A stretch of 42,529 nt of DNA from assembly GCA_009733575.1 (NCBI GenBank), contig ML769848.1:1-42529 (forward strand), written 5' to 3'. This document shows, piece after piece, positions 22,063-32,174 of the stretch. The position numbers and the translations under genes were made by a program. The notes under the pieces were generated by a model that did no database searches, had not been told where the DNA came from, and worked only from the letters and a program-made list of their open reading frames with translations. This DNA is from Gymnopus androsaceus JB14 (lineage: Eukaryota > Basidiomycota > Agaricomycetes > Agaricales > Omphalotaceae). Position 1 is the stretch's first letter. Every line of letters begins with the position of its first letter.

Positions 22063-23160
22063 GATAGTGTCAGGCCTTGGCTCATTTCTCATCCACTATC
22101 CACCCGCTGATGTTTCCTACACTTCCTGACCGTCCGCAGATACTTCCCGCACTCATTACCTATATTGTGGGTGCTTTCCATGCTTATTTACCATTTATCC
22201 CACCTGCTGGGCACTTCCTACATGTGATTCCCAGTTATCCTGCCTCCTGGGTGCCTCCTGCACTTGATAACCATCCATCAGGCCCTCCCAACAACTTACA
22301 CAGCCACCCTACAGTATATAAGTAGACACCCTGAGTCCAGGTACCCTAGTCTGTTATTACCATTGTTACCAAATCGATCCCATTTTGCTTCTGTCTCTGT
22401 CTCTGTCTCTCTATTTCTATCTGTTCTAACCAGTTGTGCCTTCCGAGCTCCATTCAAAGGCTCACTGTCATCTGCATCAACTGTGAGGCTCTGTCCGTAG
22501 ATACCAAATCTATGTCCAGAGCTCACTGTCTTCTATCTCTGTTTACAACTTTACAACCAAAGCTCCTTGGGAGCTTCCTATTTGGGTTTTGCTACCTCTA
22601 GAACCTCTGGAACCATCCGCTTTCGCTCAATTCCGTCCGCTCCCACACTATTTCCATCCGCTCTCACCCTATTCTGTCCGCTCCCATGCTATTCCCATCC
22701 GCTTTCACCCTATTCCATCCACTCCCACGCTATTTCCGTCCGCTTTTGCACTATTCTGTCCGCTCCCACGCTATCTCCGCCCGCTTTCACCCTATTCCAC
22801 CCGCTCTCACGCTATTTCTGTCCGCATTTGCTGTATTCCATCCGCATTATCCATATTTGGACTTATTACACCTTTTTGGACCACCCCTTCACCCATATTC
22901 CATCCGCTCCCACTCATTTCTGGTTGTTGGACCACAATACCACCCGCCTCCTCCTGATTATGTCAGCGGGTGGCCCGTACACTGTTCCTTGCACCTCTGA
23001 GGCTTGTACTGTTCCATACAACACTCATACTACTGTCCAGACCCACCTTACGGCATGGTTACCCCGGGTGGTTGCATTTGGTCTCCACCTACATCTAGGT
23101 GCAAGACATTCGGGATACATTGGTTTGAGATCCGTTTTGTGCACCGGGTCTCACAGATAG
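22063..23160 (+). mobile_element. Solo LTR, family C, in Gypsy-2 RT (TSD gatag)
   Basis: The LTR is 22068-23155 (1,088 bp), with ends TGTCAGGCC...GTCTCACA. The perfect 5-bp duplication gatag is at 22063-22067 and 23156-23160. A TATA box (TATATAA) lies at 22315-22321, and a tctgtctctgtctct run follows. A pyrimidine-rich tandem array lies at 22616-22850. Long ORFs here (22567-23160 and shifted frames) only translate that array. A second copy is at 31070-32169. Confidence 0.92.
22616..22850 (+). repeat. Minisatellite in family-C LTR, alternating 20/21-bp units
   Basis: About eleven units each start CCGC or CCAC followed by tttcac or tcccac (for example ccgctcccacgctatttcc), with lengths alternating between 20 and 21 bp, so the higher-order unit is about 41 bp. 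The other family-C copy has the homologous array at about 31628-31862. Confidence 0.75.
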
Positions 23161-23236
23161 AGGGTATGAAACCATTGAAGGGAATGATGGGAAACAACAC
23201 TTTGTCTGGGAGCACCTGAATAATGTTAATTGAGTT

Positions 23237-24493
23237 GTGCAATGGATCAAATATAGCGGATGTACCTTTTCAGGACCAAAGGCAGTTGTGTGCTGTTCAG
23301 AAACTATGGTTGTTGGGCATAAATGCACATATGAAGGACGGATGCCAGAAGACAAGATTGTAGAAGTCATTCTCACATGGCCACCATGTAGGGATAAGAC
23401 AGAAGTAAGAGCGTTTCTAGGCACGGCCAGACAATTAAGGATGTTTGTAGAGAACTATGCGAAGAAAGCTGCACCTTTGACAAGGTTAACAGCTGATGTA
23501 CCATTTGAATGGGGCAAAGAGCATCAAATGTCAATGGACTTATTAAAAGAGGAAATATGCATTGCACCTGCTCTAAGACCTGTTACCTATTTATGGGATG
23601 TATTCTTGGCAGTAGACACTTCATGGAAGGCAGTAGGATGGTTTATTCATCAGACCAATCCGAATAACCCCCGATTGTGGTACTTCTGCTATCTTGGGTC
23701 AATAATGTTGAATGAAAGAGAAGCCCGTTTCTCACAATCCAAAAGAGAATTATATGGTTTAAAACTAGCACTGCAAGCTAGCTACTATCAAATTTATGGT
23801 TGCAGGAACTTGACAGTGGAAACCAATGTAAGCTATATAAAAGGCATGTTGGACAACCCAAGCATGGGTCCCAATGCCATAATAAATAGATGGATTGAGG
23901 AGATTAGAAAATACCACTTCATGTTAGTCCATGTAAAGGGAATCACACATGGCCCAGATGGACTTTTGCGAATTACTCCAGGAGGATGGCAGCCACCAAG
24001 GCCCCCACCTGATACAGAGAGTTATGAAGAGGTTGATGATGGGAAACCCATAAAGTTTTGTATGGGAAATGGGGTAACGGAAGAACCATACAATTTTGAA
24101 CAGTTTAAGCACAAAATTGATATGCAAGAAGGATACCTTGCAGAAATAGCTATGTCAATCCAGGACTTCAATGACAATGTGCAAGAAGAAGCAGATGAAG
24201 AGCATGAGTTTGAATTAACACGTGCTCACATTTATGAACAGAAAGGTCAAGCCCTTTCCGTATTCCAGAAATCCTTGATTCTAGAACCAGATGAGGATTT
24301 CAAAACTAGAAATCCGTATATGGAAAAACACAAATCAGAAGCTGGGAATATGTTAGATCAGCTTATCCCACAGATCAAAGACTGGCATAATGCCTCTCAA
24401 AGCGAGAAATTGTCAATAAAGGATGATATGACAGAGAAGGACTTTGTGAAATTCATGAGGAAAATGGAAAACTTCTTCCTAAACAATGAATGA
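23237..24493 (+). pseudogene. Gypsy-2 RT thumb/connection and RNase H
   Basis: This open stretch covers the RT C-terminus (VILTWPPCRDKTEVRAFLGT) and RNase H (FLAVDTSWKAVGWFI, RFSQSKRELYGLKLAL). The motif usually containing a catalytic Asp, VETD, reads VETN at about 23818-23829, again consistent with CpG to CpA. Asp and Glu of the earlier motifs persist. A long acidic spacer precedes the integrase. The frame ends at TGA 24491-24493 (NNE*KLYHRQKEF) and continues in frame into the integrase, so one CGA to TGA change separates them. Confidence 0.85.
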
Positions 24494-25924
24494 AAATTGT
24501 ACCATAGACAAAAGGAATTCCCAGACCAGCCACAACTAGTGGTTGATTATGAGGATAGAATGGGAATGTTATACCAGGCTCATGATTGTTTGGGACACAA
24601 AGGGGTGTTTGCTATGCAAGGGATTCTCAAAAAGAGATTCTGGTGGCCAGACATCAATAAAGACGTAGTATGGTATGTCAAGTCATGCCTACCTTGCCAG
24701 CATTGCCAACTGCAGATGATCAAAATACCACCTGTGGTAACCCATACTCCCTCGTTATTCCAGAAAGTGCATGTGGATACTATCAACATGACACTGCCTA
24801 GCAATGGATGCAAATATATTGTACATGGAAGATGTGCATTATCATCATGGTCTGAAGCTAGAGCACTAAGACAAGAGAACGCATGCACATTAGGTGAATG
24901 GTTCTTTGAAGATGTAATATGCAGATGGGGTTGTCCAGAAGAAGTAGTAATGGATAACATCTCACAGATGAAAAACATGTTGAAATGGTTAGGTGAAAAA
25001 TATGGAATCCATGGAATAAGGATATCAGCATATAATTCCCAGGGAAACAGGAAAATCAAACAAGCACACTTTGACTTAAGACAGGCACTGGCTAAGTGTA
25101 CTGCAGGAGACGTGAAATGATGGTTCTGGTTCCTCAAACCAATACTATGGGCAGACAGGATCACTCCTAGAAGAGGATTAGGGTGTTCACCTTACTTCTT
25201 ATGTACGGGAGCAGAGCCCATACTTCCCTTCAATGTTGTAGAGTCCACTTGGCTGGTTAATCCACCAAATCAGGTCTTAACCAGGGAAGAATTGATTGGT
25301 TACCATGCGCAGGCTTTGTCAAAGCACAATACCTTTGTACAGAGAGTACAAGAAAGAATTGACAAAAATAAGCATTGAGAATTGCAAGAGTTTGAGAAGA
25401 AGTATCAACATGTGATAAAAGACTGGGATTTCAAACCTGGGCAATTGATCCAAGTTAGAAATACTACAATAGAGAAGGATCTGGACCATAAAATGTTTCC
25501 ACGATACCGTGGACCCATGATTGTTATTTGAAGAATGCATGGAGGTTCCTATGTGGTAGCAGAAATGGATGGAACAGTACTGAAAGGAAAGATCAGAGCT
25601 TTTAGGTGCTTACCGCATATTGCGCAATACGAACCTATAGAATTGCCAGACAACATACATGAACTTATCGATCTATCAGAAGAACAGTTGAAAACAATGG
25701 TTGAAGAGAATCAAAAGATGGAACCCAATGGGCAGCATTATGTTTTTAATGCAATCCCAAACTTGCAGTTGCCGGAAGACAATAATGATGATTATATCTT
25801 CAAAGATGATCAAACGGTCATTAGGAATGATGATTGGCAGTTTAATGATAACTCAGAGGAGGATGAGGAAGCAGTATCAACCCATCAAACACAAAGTAAA
25901 GTCAAGAATGGTGGAAACAGATGA
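24494..25924 (+). pseudogene. Gypsy-2 integrase
   Basis: The N-terminal zinc finger is preserved (H in QAHDCLGHKGVF, then CLPCQHC). The core reads VHVDTINM (first Asp) and EEVVMDNIS (second Asp). The third catalytic position in NSQGNRKIKQAHFDLRQ appears to be Lys instead of Glu, compatible with gtcgaa to atcaaa (CpG change). Later are SPYFLCTGAEPILPF, DFKPGQLIQVRNT, and a C-terminal module with MFPRYRGPMIVI and GGSYVVAEMDG. TGA stops interrupt at VK*WFWF (25118-25120), NKH*ELQEF and VI*RMHGG. The acidic tail ends at 25922-25924. No chromodomain is visible, unlike Gypsy-1. Confidence 0.85.
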
Positions 25925-26307
25925 GTAAAGGGATTGTGGACCAGACCAAAAGGGGTTTTGATATCCCTTGGACACAAAACCCGACTCCGTGTAACCAATA
26001 AGTCGAAATTTTTAGTTTGGGGAAATACTTGCAGCATTAAAATGTGTGGCAAACCGGAAATTGCATTAGGGACAGTGGGGTGATGGTACAATGGGATAAA
26101 AAGAGGAACTAGGGACAGAATGGACATCTTGGAATAACAAAGAGGTGAATGAGTGTGAGGCAGGTAAAACTGCAATGGAAGAAAAACATCAGAGAAGTAA
26201 AAAAATGATGGATATCTGTGATAAAATCAGTTGAGAGAAGCCAAAGGACAAGTGTAAAAACTGTGAAAAACTGTTACAAAAGATGGATGACCTAGCTAAG
26301 AAATACT
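25925..26307. other. Interval between pol and antisense gene B
   Basis: These 383 bp separate convergent coding regions. They are A-rich on the plus strand. I see no ORF worth calling, and the interval probably contains 3' untranslated sequence of both transcripts. Confidence 0.5.
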
Positions 26308-28385
26308 TCAAGCCAAAGGAGGCTCAGGGGGATTGAGACTTGACATCTCAATGTTTCCTGAAACCTGGGTAGTAAATTTGGGTATTGGAGGATCAATGTG
26401 TTCAACCTCAATGGAAATTTTCGTGGTGAGATTGGCAAGAGCCTGGTCACAAATGGAATGACTGGCTTCAGCACATTGAGCATAAAGATGAGCCAGCTCA
26501 ATGTTATGCAAATACTCGACACAATGAAAATTCATCATGGCACACAAAGCTGGAATAGGAAGGCTGGACAGTTTGGTAACAGACTCTGAGGCAATGGATT
26601 CGAGAAGCTCCATAGCGAGAGGATTCTCCCACTGAGCTTGTTCCACTACAAAGGTTGATCAGTAATGTTGCACACACTGGAACCATGATCACTAATAGGA
26701 TTGAGGACTAGGCAGGTCTTCTGCATCCTGGAAACTGCACTGTGTCTGGAAGGGAGCACCATCCCAGACACCACCATGAAGAATGGGGGCAAGATGTTTG
26801 AGAAACATTTGACGGCATCCAATGCAAAGATGGCGAATTTCAGCGACCTCAGGAGGCATCCAGTTTCCCGGCGGAAAAATGAACGGGAAATTAGGAATAA
26901 TGCATTGACGTAAAGTGTCAGTTGGAACATTGAAACCTGGCACAACTGACAAACTTTGGGCAAAAAAGGGAATTGGAATAGATGGGGAGAATGTTCAGGA
27001 GTTAACAAAGGATGGAAAATGCCATGATGGGGTGTAACAATCATACGCTGATGCCACCCACGCTCCTCAAAAGGATTACCCATGTCCACTATAAGCATAC
27101 AGGTGCCAGGAGAAGAAGTAGCACCAGAAGTTGTAGTGTATGAAGGAGGAACTTCACCAGATGGAAGGGCCATAAAAAAAGACTGGTGCAAATAGGCAGG
27201 TTTTGTTTTGAGAGGATCCATGATAAAAACGCCTTCATTGGGGGGAATGGAACTATCATTGCAATGATTATCTGGCTCTGCCGGTACACCAAAGAAATAC
27301 TGATAATCAGGCTCTTGGGCAAAATCAACGATGAAGCCAGTACCAGTATGAAAAGAGGAACTCTCATCAGAGGCCTCAGATGCAGAATGAGCAGGAGAAC
27401 CATCCTCAATGTCAGGCTTGGGTGAAGAGCAAGAATGGCTGGTCTCAGCAGATTGGGTGTCGGAAGCAGTACCAGCCTCTGGCACCTCGTTGTTGACATC
27501 CATACTAGCCAATGCAAGAATGAGAAGAGCAACTAAAAGACTTACTGTCAGTTTCCTTGTGTGTATCCACAATATTGAGGCAGAGATGCTTATGGTTTTG
27601 GGAAAGGTCAATATCTTGCAAGCCTTTGGGCTAGGAGAAACCAGTAAATATCCAAAACTTGAGTGGAACAAAAGGGAGAATGATGACATACAGCACTAGC
27701 CTCATGAGTACACTTCTTGGACTTCTTGCGTTGCAAAACAGGCTCAGAATATTGAAAGCACGTATTAGTGGAAATGTGATGAAAAGAGTTATACAGGAAG
27801 AGGATACATACCTCACCCTTGTCATCAACAATGATCGCGTTACTCTGAGAAGCTGCAGCAACTTCTTCTGCAATGGCCCAAGCTTCAGAAAGGGACATAC
27901 TATGGTAGTGGCCTAACAATGTACCAAGTTTTTTCTTGTCCTTCTGAAAAACAAAATTAGAAAGAACAAAGAGTGAAAATAAGAAGGTGTAAACCTACAT
28001 GAGCAGATACAAGTTGACGACTGTAAGCCTTGTGAATATTGAATTTTACAACAGCTTCGAGATTGGGATAAGTGTCCTTGACACAATGAAGAACAGTCAC
28101 GCCTCGAGAGTAGACTTCAACAAAGTAGTTGGAGCAAGCTGCTTTTTCAAGTGTAACCTTCTTGGACTGCGAAGGGAGAAACATGAAGATATAATAGAAA
28201 ATCAGATTAGGCAGACATACCAAGGCTTTGTGAAGACGTGCCAAGGCATCAGCAACAAGTTGACATGTGGAAGACATATCCTTCCCCTTCTTGGAGAAGA
28301 CGGCATCTCAAGCATTGAGGGCTTCTTCAGTGGAGAGAAGTTCATCCTCAATGTCTTTAGCATGTGCTGCGAGTTCAGAAGCCAT
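26308..28385 (-). pseudogene. Antisense gene B of Gypsy-2, multi-exon
   Basis: Minus-strand gene with in-phase exons 28385-28221 (MASELAAHAKDIEDELL), 28166-27999, 27943-27812, 27742-27692 and 27630-27546, then a long exon from about 27504 to 26693 and a last exon to 26308. Introns are about 40-70 nt with GT-AG ends (GTATGT, GTAGGT, GTAAGT donors). The long exon starts MDVNNEVPEAG, is acidic and Ser-rich, and contains RHLCIGCRQMFLKHLAPIL, a possible half zinc motif. The C-terminus is helical (AMELLESIASESVTKL). Defects: a TGA in exon 1 (EALNA*DAVF, likely CGA), a frameshift near 26955, and uncertain joins near 27504 and 26690. It closely parallels gene A in position and style. The function is unknown. 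Confidence 0.6.
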
Positions 28386-28999
28386 CTGTTTTGAGTAGAG
28401 ATGTAAAGAAAAAGTTGAATGCTGGACAGAAAATGTAGAGAAATAGTGGGATATGGTTTCGAGAAACAAGAGACACCTTTTATACCATGGACCAGATAAG
28501 ACAAATCAATTGAGGACAGTTGAGATGTTTAGTTTGGGGGAGAGGGTACAGGGTTGCACTAGAAAACACTTACACGTCACAAAAAATTTCAGTAGACCTC
28601 TTGTTACGAGGAGCAAACTGTCTCACAAAACTACTTGCAGGCAGGAAGACAGCATGGACAGGAAACATAGGAAAAAGGTTCTGGCAAAGAGATTGATAAG
28701 AATTCCCTTATTTGGGACCTAATTGGAATTGCAAAGACGGCCTGAGCACAAACTTAAAATGTGTGGACTGCAAAATTTGCCTTAACTTCATTTCTAGAAG
28801 GTGACATGGCCATAAATTTCATAACTTAATTGGATGAAATTTTAAGCTCATGCAAGACGTGGAATTATTTTAGCCCCTCAAAAGGAGGCAAAAGATATAC
28901 ATTGAAGACGAGATAAAAGTACTAGTAGTCTAAAAGGACTACAGCACTACGGTACAATGATATGCTATGTAGAGTACGATAAAGGTGATATAAAAATTT
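28386..28999. other. Intergenic interval between antisense genes B and A
   Basis: These 614 bp are AT-rich. They should hold the promoter of gene B and the 3' end of gene A. I see no motif I can assign with confidence. Confidence 0.5.
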
Positions 29000-29178
29000 C
29001 TATGCCGCAGTGTCTTGAGAATCGGGAACAGCACTCAAAGGTCCGGCAACTTGGCCCAAAACATTGTTGGGAATGATCGGACTAGCTGACATGTCAGCCT
29101 GAGTGTTTGCTTCCGCTCCAGAAGCCACAGCATCCGGCACCTGGACAGACCCTGAACCACCAGCTGGTTCATTAGGTA

Positions 29179-29789
29179 TATTTTAATACAGCCCGATAAG
29201 TTATTGAGAGTGTATTTTAATACCATGGATAAGTTGTCCAGCCAAAAAAGAAATATTGATACAGAGAGAACAAGAGCCTGTGGGAAAAAATGGACACTTT
29301 TCCCATGCTCATGTAGGTCACCTGCACCCAACCCTAGCCCTACCTTGCATCCTAACCCTAACCCTGACTAATATTTTAACAGTGGGGGCAAGCCCCCACA
29401 CCCCCATTATTATCCTCAACTCCTAAACCCTAATCACCCTAATCCTAACCTATGTTCACTGTTTGTTTGGCACTGTTTTGATTAGGTCTCTATGTTAGGG
29501 TAAGCACTTTGTGCTTACCCTAACGAGACCTGACCAAAACAGTGCTTATTACTATATTTGGTTATAACCCTAATTTTAGATTAGGGTTAAGCGGAGGCAC
29601 CACTGGAAAGAGGGAAAAAAATAAGGGGGTGTAGCTGTTTCTGTTTTTTCCCACGGCCCCTAGTTCCCGAGATATGGCCCAATCTTATTAAACTATGGTT
29701 AGGGTTTATTAGGCAGTTATAGGCCATACGAGAACTTATCGGTGGTATTAAAATACACTCTTGATAACTTATTGGGCTGTATTATAATA
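29179..29789. mobile_element. MITE-3 with telomere-like repeats and long hairpin
   Basis: The element is 29181-29787, with TA at 29179-29180 and 29788-29789. Inverted termini are ttttaatacagcccgataag on the left and ttataatacagcccaataag reverse-complemented from the right, extending about 45 bp. The interior has CCCTAACCCTAA runs (29330-29370 and 29425-29455), the hairpin gtgggggcaagcccccac (about 29383-29400), and a second large imperfect palindrome (about 29468-29548) centred near 29509. It is related to MITE-2 and cuts exon 9 of gene A. Confidence 0.75.
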
Positions 29790-29817
29790 CAGCTAGCTCC
29801 TCAGGTGGAACCACTGG

Positions 29818-30651
29818 GTTCATGTTAAGTCCATGCGACCCGGAGCGGAGCGGCCGAGGTATTGGATGGAAATAGTCCGGAAAGGGTCCGGGCCAGACCT
29901 CGTGAGATATGAGACTCGGTGAAGCTATTGACAACACCCTTGACACGCCGTAAGGTGTCCCGAGAGGAAAACAATAGGGTAAGGCCTAAGCTAAGTCAAG
30001 GCGGCGGAACCAAAGGCGGAGCCGAGGTTTTGCCGAGATCACGTGGATGTGTCGGCTTAGTAATCGGAAATGTCGGAAAGACAAAGGCAAGACTCGGAAA
30101 GTGAGATCAGCTAGACTAAGTCGATTTTGGAGCTAAAGTTACAGTACAAGTTTAACTACTTAAATACTACTAAGTCTGGATAAATGGGGAAAGTGTTTAA
30201 CAATAAGAAATAGATCCCCGGGAGCCGGACCGGTTACTCGGTAAGTAAAAACAATAGAGTAATTCAGTAGCGAAAGACAAAAGAACATAAAAGGCAATAA
30301 AACAATAAATACCATAAAACAAAAGCATGGGAAAGGCATCCGAAGGTACCGGGGATATATCCGAGGCTGTTCCGAGGGTTTCCGAGGGTTACCGAGGCTC
30401 GGAACGGAACGGAATGGCTCGGCTCCGGCGGACACGGAAGCAAGACTGGAAAGCGAGGAAAGACCATAATGAAGTCCAAACAAGTCAATGACTTGCAACC
30501 GGGTTCCGGCCGAGGTATGGCCGAGGTTTCCGAGATGATTACCGAGATATAGGCTTGGTAAGCCTCGGAAATAGGCGCCGGAGGCTCGGCGGTAATTTAG
30601 GGGTAATTGGTGGACTTTGGAGGCACTGGAATGCATGGATATAACAGTTCA
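29818..30651 (-). mobile_element. Solo LTR, family A (diverged copy), TSD gttca
   Basis: The LTR is 29823-30646 (824 bp). It is flanked by a perfect 5-bp duplication gttca (29818-29822 and 30647-30651). It is related along its length to the palindrome arms but clearly diverged. The self-primer region is preserved on the minus strand (tttagctccaaaatcgac, about 30120-30137), next to a tatttaagtag TATA-like element. It interrupts exon 9 of antisense gene A. Confidence 0.9.
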
Positions 30652-31064
30652 CCAGATGACGGTTCAACTGGAGTACCACCCGCTTCATCTTCCTTCCCGA
30701 CACGGAGAAGTTGGTCCCTGACCTTGAGAGAAGCCAATAAATCCGGAAGATTGAAGATGGAGTTCCATCTGAATGCCGTTGTGAGGAAAGAGAGGTCATT
30801 GAGCAAAAGACAAACACATTCCGGAGCTGACTGTACCAGTTGGTGGAGAACAATAGCAGCATCAGACCCGGCAGACTGCAAACAAGGCATGGTGGTAAGA
30901 AAGTCATATTCAACTTGACGAATGAGCTCTTGATGATGATGACTATGAATGACATGGAGATGCTGGGCTTCAGAAAGGACATCTTGAAACGCTGCAGAAA
31001 GTAAAAAAGTAAGTCAGGAATAGAAGGAAATATGGAAGTAAAAGATGCACCGGCAGGACACTGG

Positions 31065-32174
31065 TCCAATGTCAGGCCTTGGCTCATTTCCAGACACTCC
31101 CTGCACCTGCTATCCACCCGCTGATGTTTCCTATGCTTCCTGACTGTCCGCAGATACTTCCCGCACTCATTACCTAAATTGCAGGCGCTTTCCATGCTTA
31201 TTTACCATTTATCCTGCCTGCTGGGCACTTCCTACATGTGATTACCAGTTATCCTGCCTCCTGGGTGCCTCCCGCACTTGATAACCATCTATCAGGCCCT
31301 CCCAACGACTTACACAGCCACCCTACAGTATATAAGTAGACACCTCGAGTCCATGTACCCTAGTCTGTTATTACCATTGTTACCAAATTTATCCCATTTT
31401 GCTTCTGTCTCTGTCTCTGTCTCTCTGTTTCTCTCTGTTCTAACCAGTTGTGCCTTCCGGGCTCCATTCAAAGGCTCACTGTCATCTGCATCAACTGCGA
31501 GGCTCTGTCCGTAGATACCAAATCTATGTCCAGAGCTTACTGTCTTCTATCTCTGTTTACAACTTTACGACCAAAGCTCCCCGGGAGCTTCCTATTTGGG
31601 TTTTGCTACCTCTAGAACCTCTGGAACCATCCGCTTTCACTCGATTCCGTCCGCTCCCACGCTATTTCTATCCGCTCTCACCCTAATCCGTCCGCTCCCA
31701 CGCTATTCCCATCCACTTTCACCCTATTCCATCTGCTCCCATGCTATTTCCATCCGCTTTTGCACTATTCTGTCTGCTCCCAAGCTATTTCCGCCCGCTT
31801 TCACCCCATTCCATCTGCTCCCACGCTATTTCTGTCCGCATTTGCTGTATTCCACCTGCATTATCCATATTTGGACTTATTACACCTTTTTGGACCACCC
31901 CTTTATCCATATTCCATCTGCTTCCACTCATTTCTGGTTGTCAGACCACAATACCACCCGCTTCCTCCTGATTATGTCATTGGGTGGCCCGTACACTGTT
32001 CCTTGCACCTCTGAGGCTTGTACTGTTCTGTACAACACTCATACTACTGTCCAGACCCACCTTACGGCACAGTTACCACAGGTGGTCGCATTTGGTCTCC
32101 ACCTACATCTAGGTGCGAGACATTCAGGATAAATTGGTTTGAGATCCATTTTGTGCACCAGGTCTCACATCCAA
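31065..32174 (+). mobile_element. Solo LTR, family C (second copy), TSD tccaa
   Basis: The LTR is 31070-32169 (1,100 bp), with ends TGTCAGGCC...GTCTCACA. The perfect duplication tccaa is at 31065-31069 and 32170-32174. A TATA box lies at 31329-31335, and the minisatellite at about 31628-31862. It is inserted in exon 8 of antisense gene A, just after the six-Cys cluster. Confidence 0.92.

Larger units (their letters stand above)
21517..23235 (+). pseudogene. Gypsy-2 reverse transcriptase, split by a solo LTR
   Basis: RT motifs run from EPWVKKNIPIPPGIFKEVCK through SYRSQWFCVIKKDGKSLQIV, RATLDLFVGYYEQL and TPYQLVKLPMGWTNSVPIF to the active site YVDN at 22012-22023. The usual second Asp (YVDD) has become Asn, compatible with gacgat to gacaat, a CpG change. 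The frame breaks at 22067 where a family-C solo LTR is inserted, and continues after 23160 as YETIEGNDGKQHFVWEHLNNVN followed by TGA. The enzyme is dead both by interruption and by loss of a catalytic residue. Confidence 0.85.

Noticed and set aside
22616..22850. CRISPR array
   Set aside because: Units are contiguous without unique spacers, there are no cas genes, and the context is eukaryotic.
22567..23160. 197-codon ORF and overlapping frames in the family-C LTR (and 31596-32132)
   Set aside because: They translate the 20/21-bp tandem array inside a solo LTR with its own target duplication. All frames are open simply because of the repeat.
26646..27689. Reading 26646-27689 as one 347-aa protein
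   Set aside because: The N-terminal part is an intron plus the previous exon read in the wrong frame, and the C-terminal part runs past a frameshift near 26955. It was replaced by the spliced gene B model.
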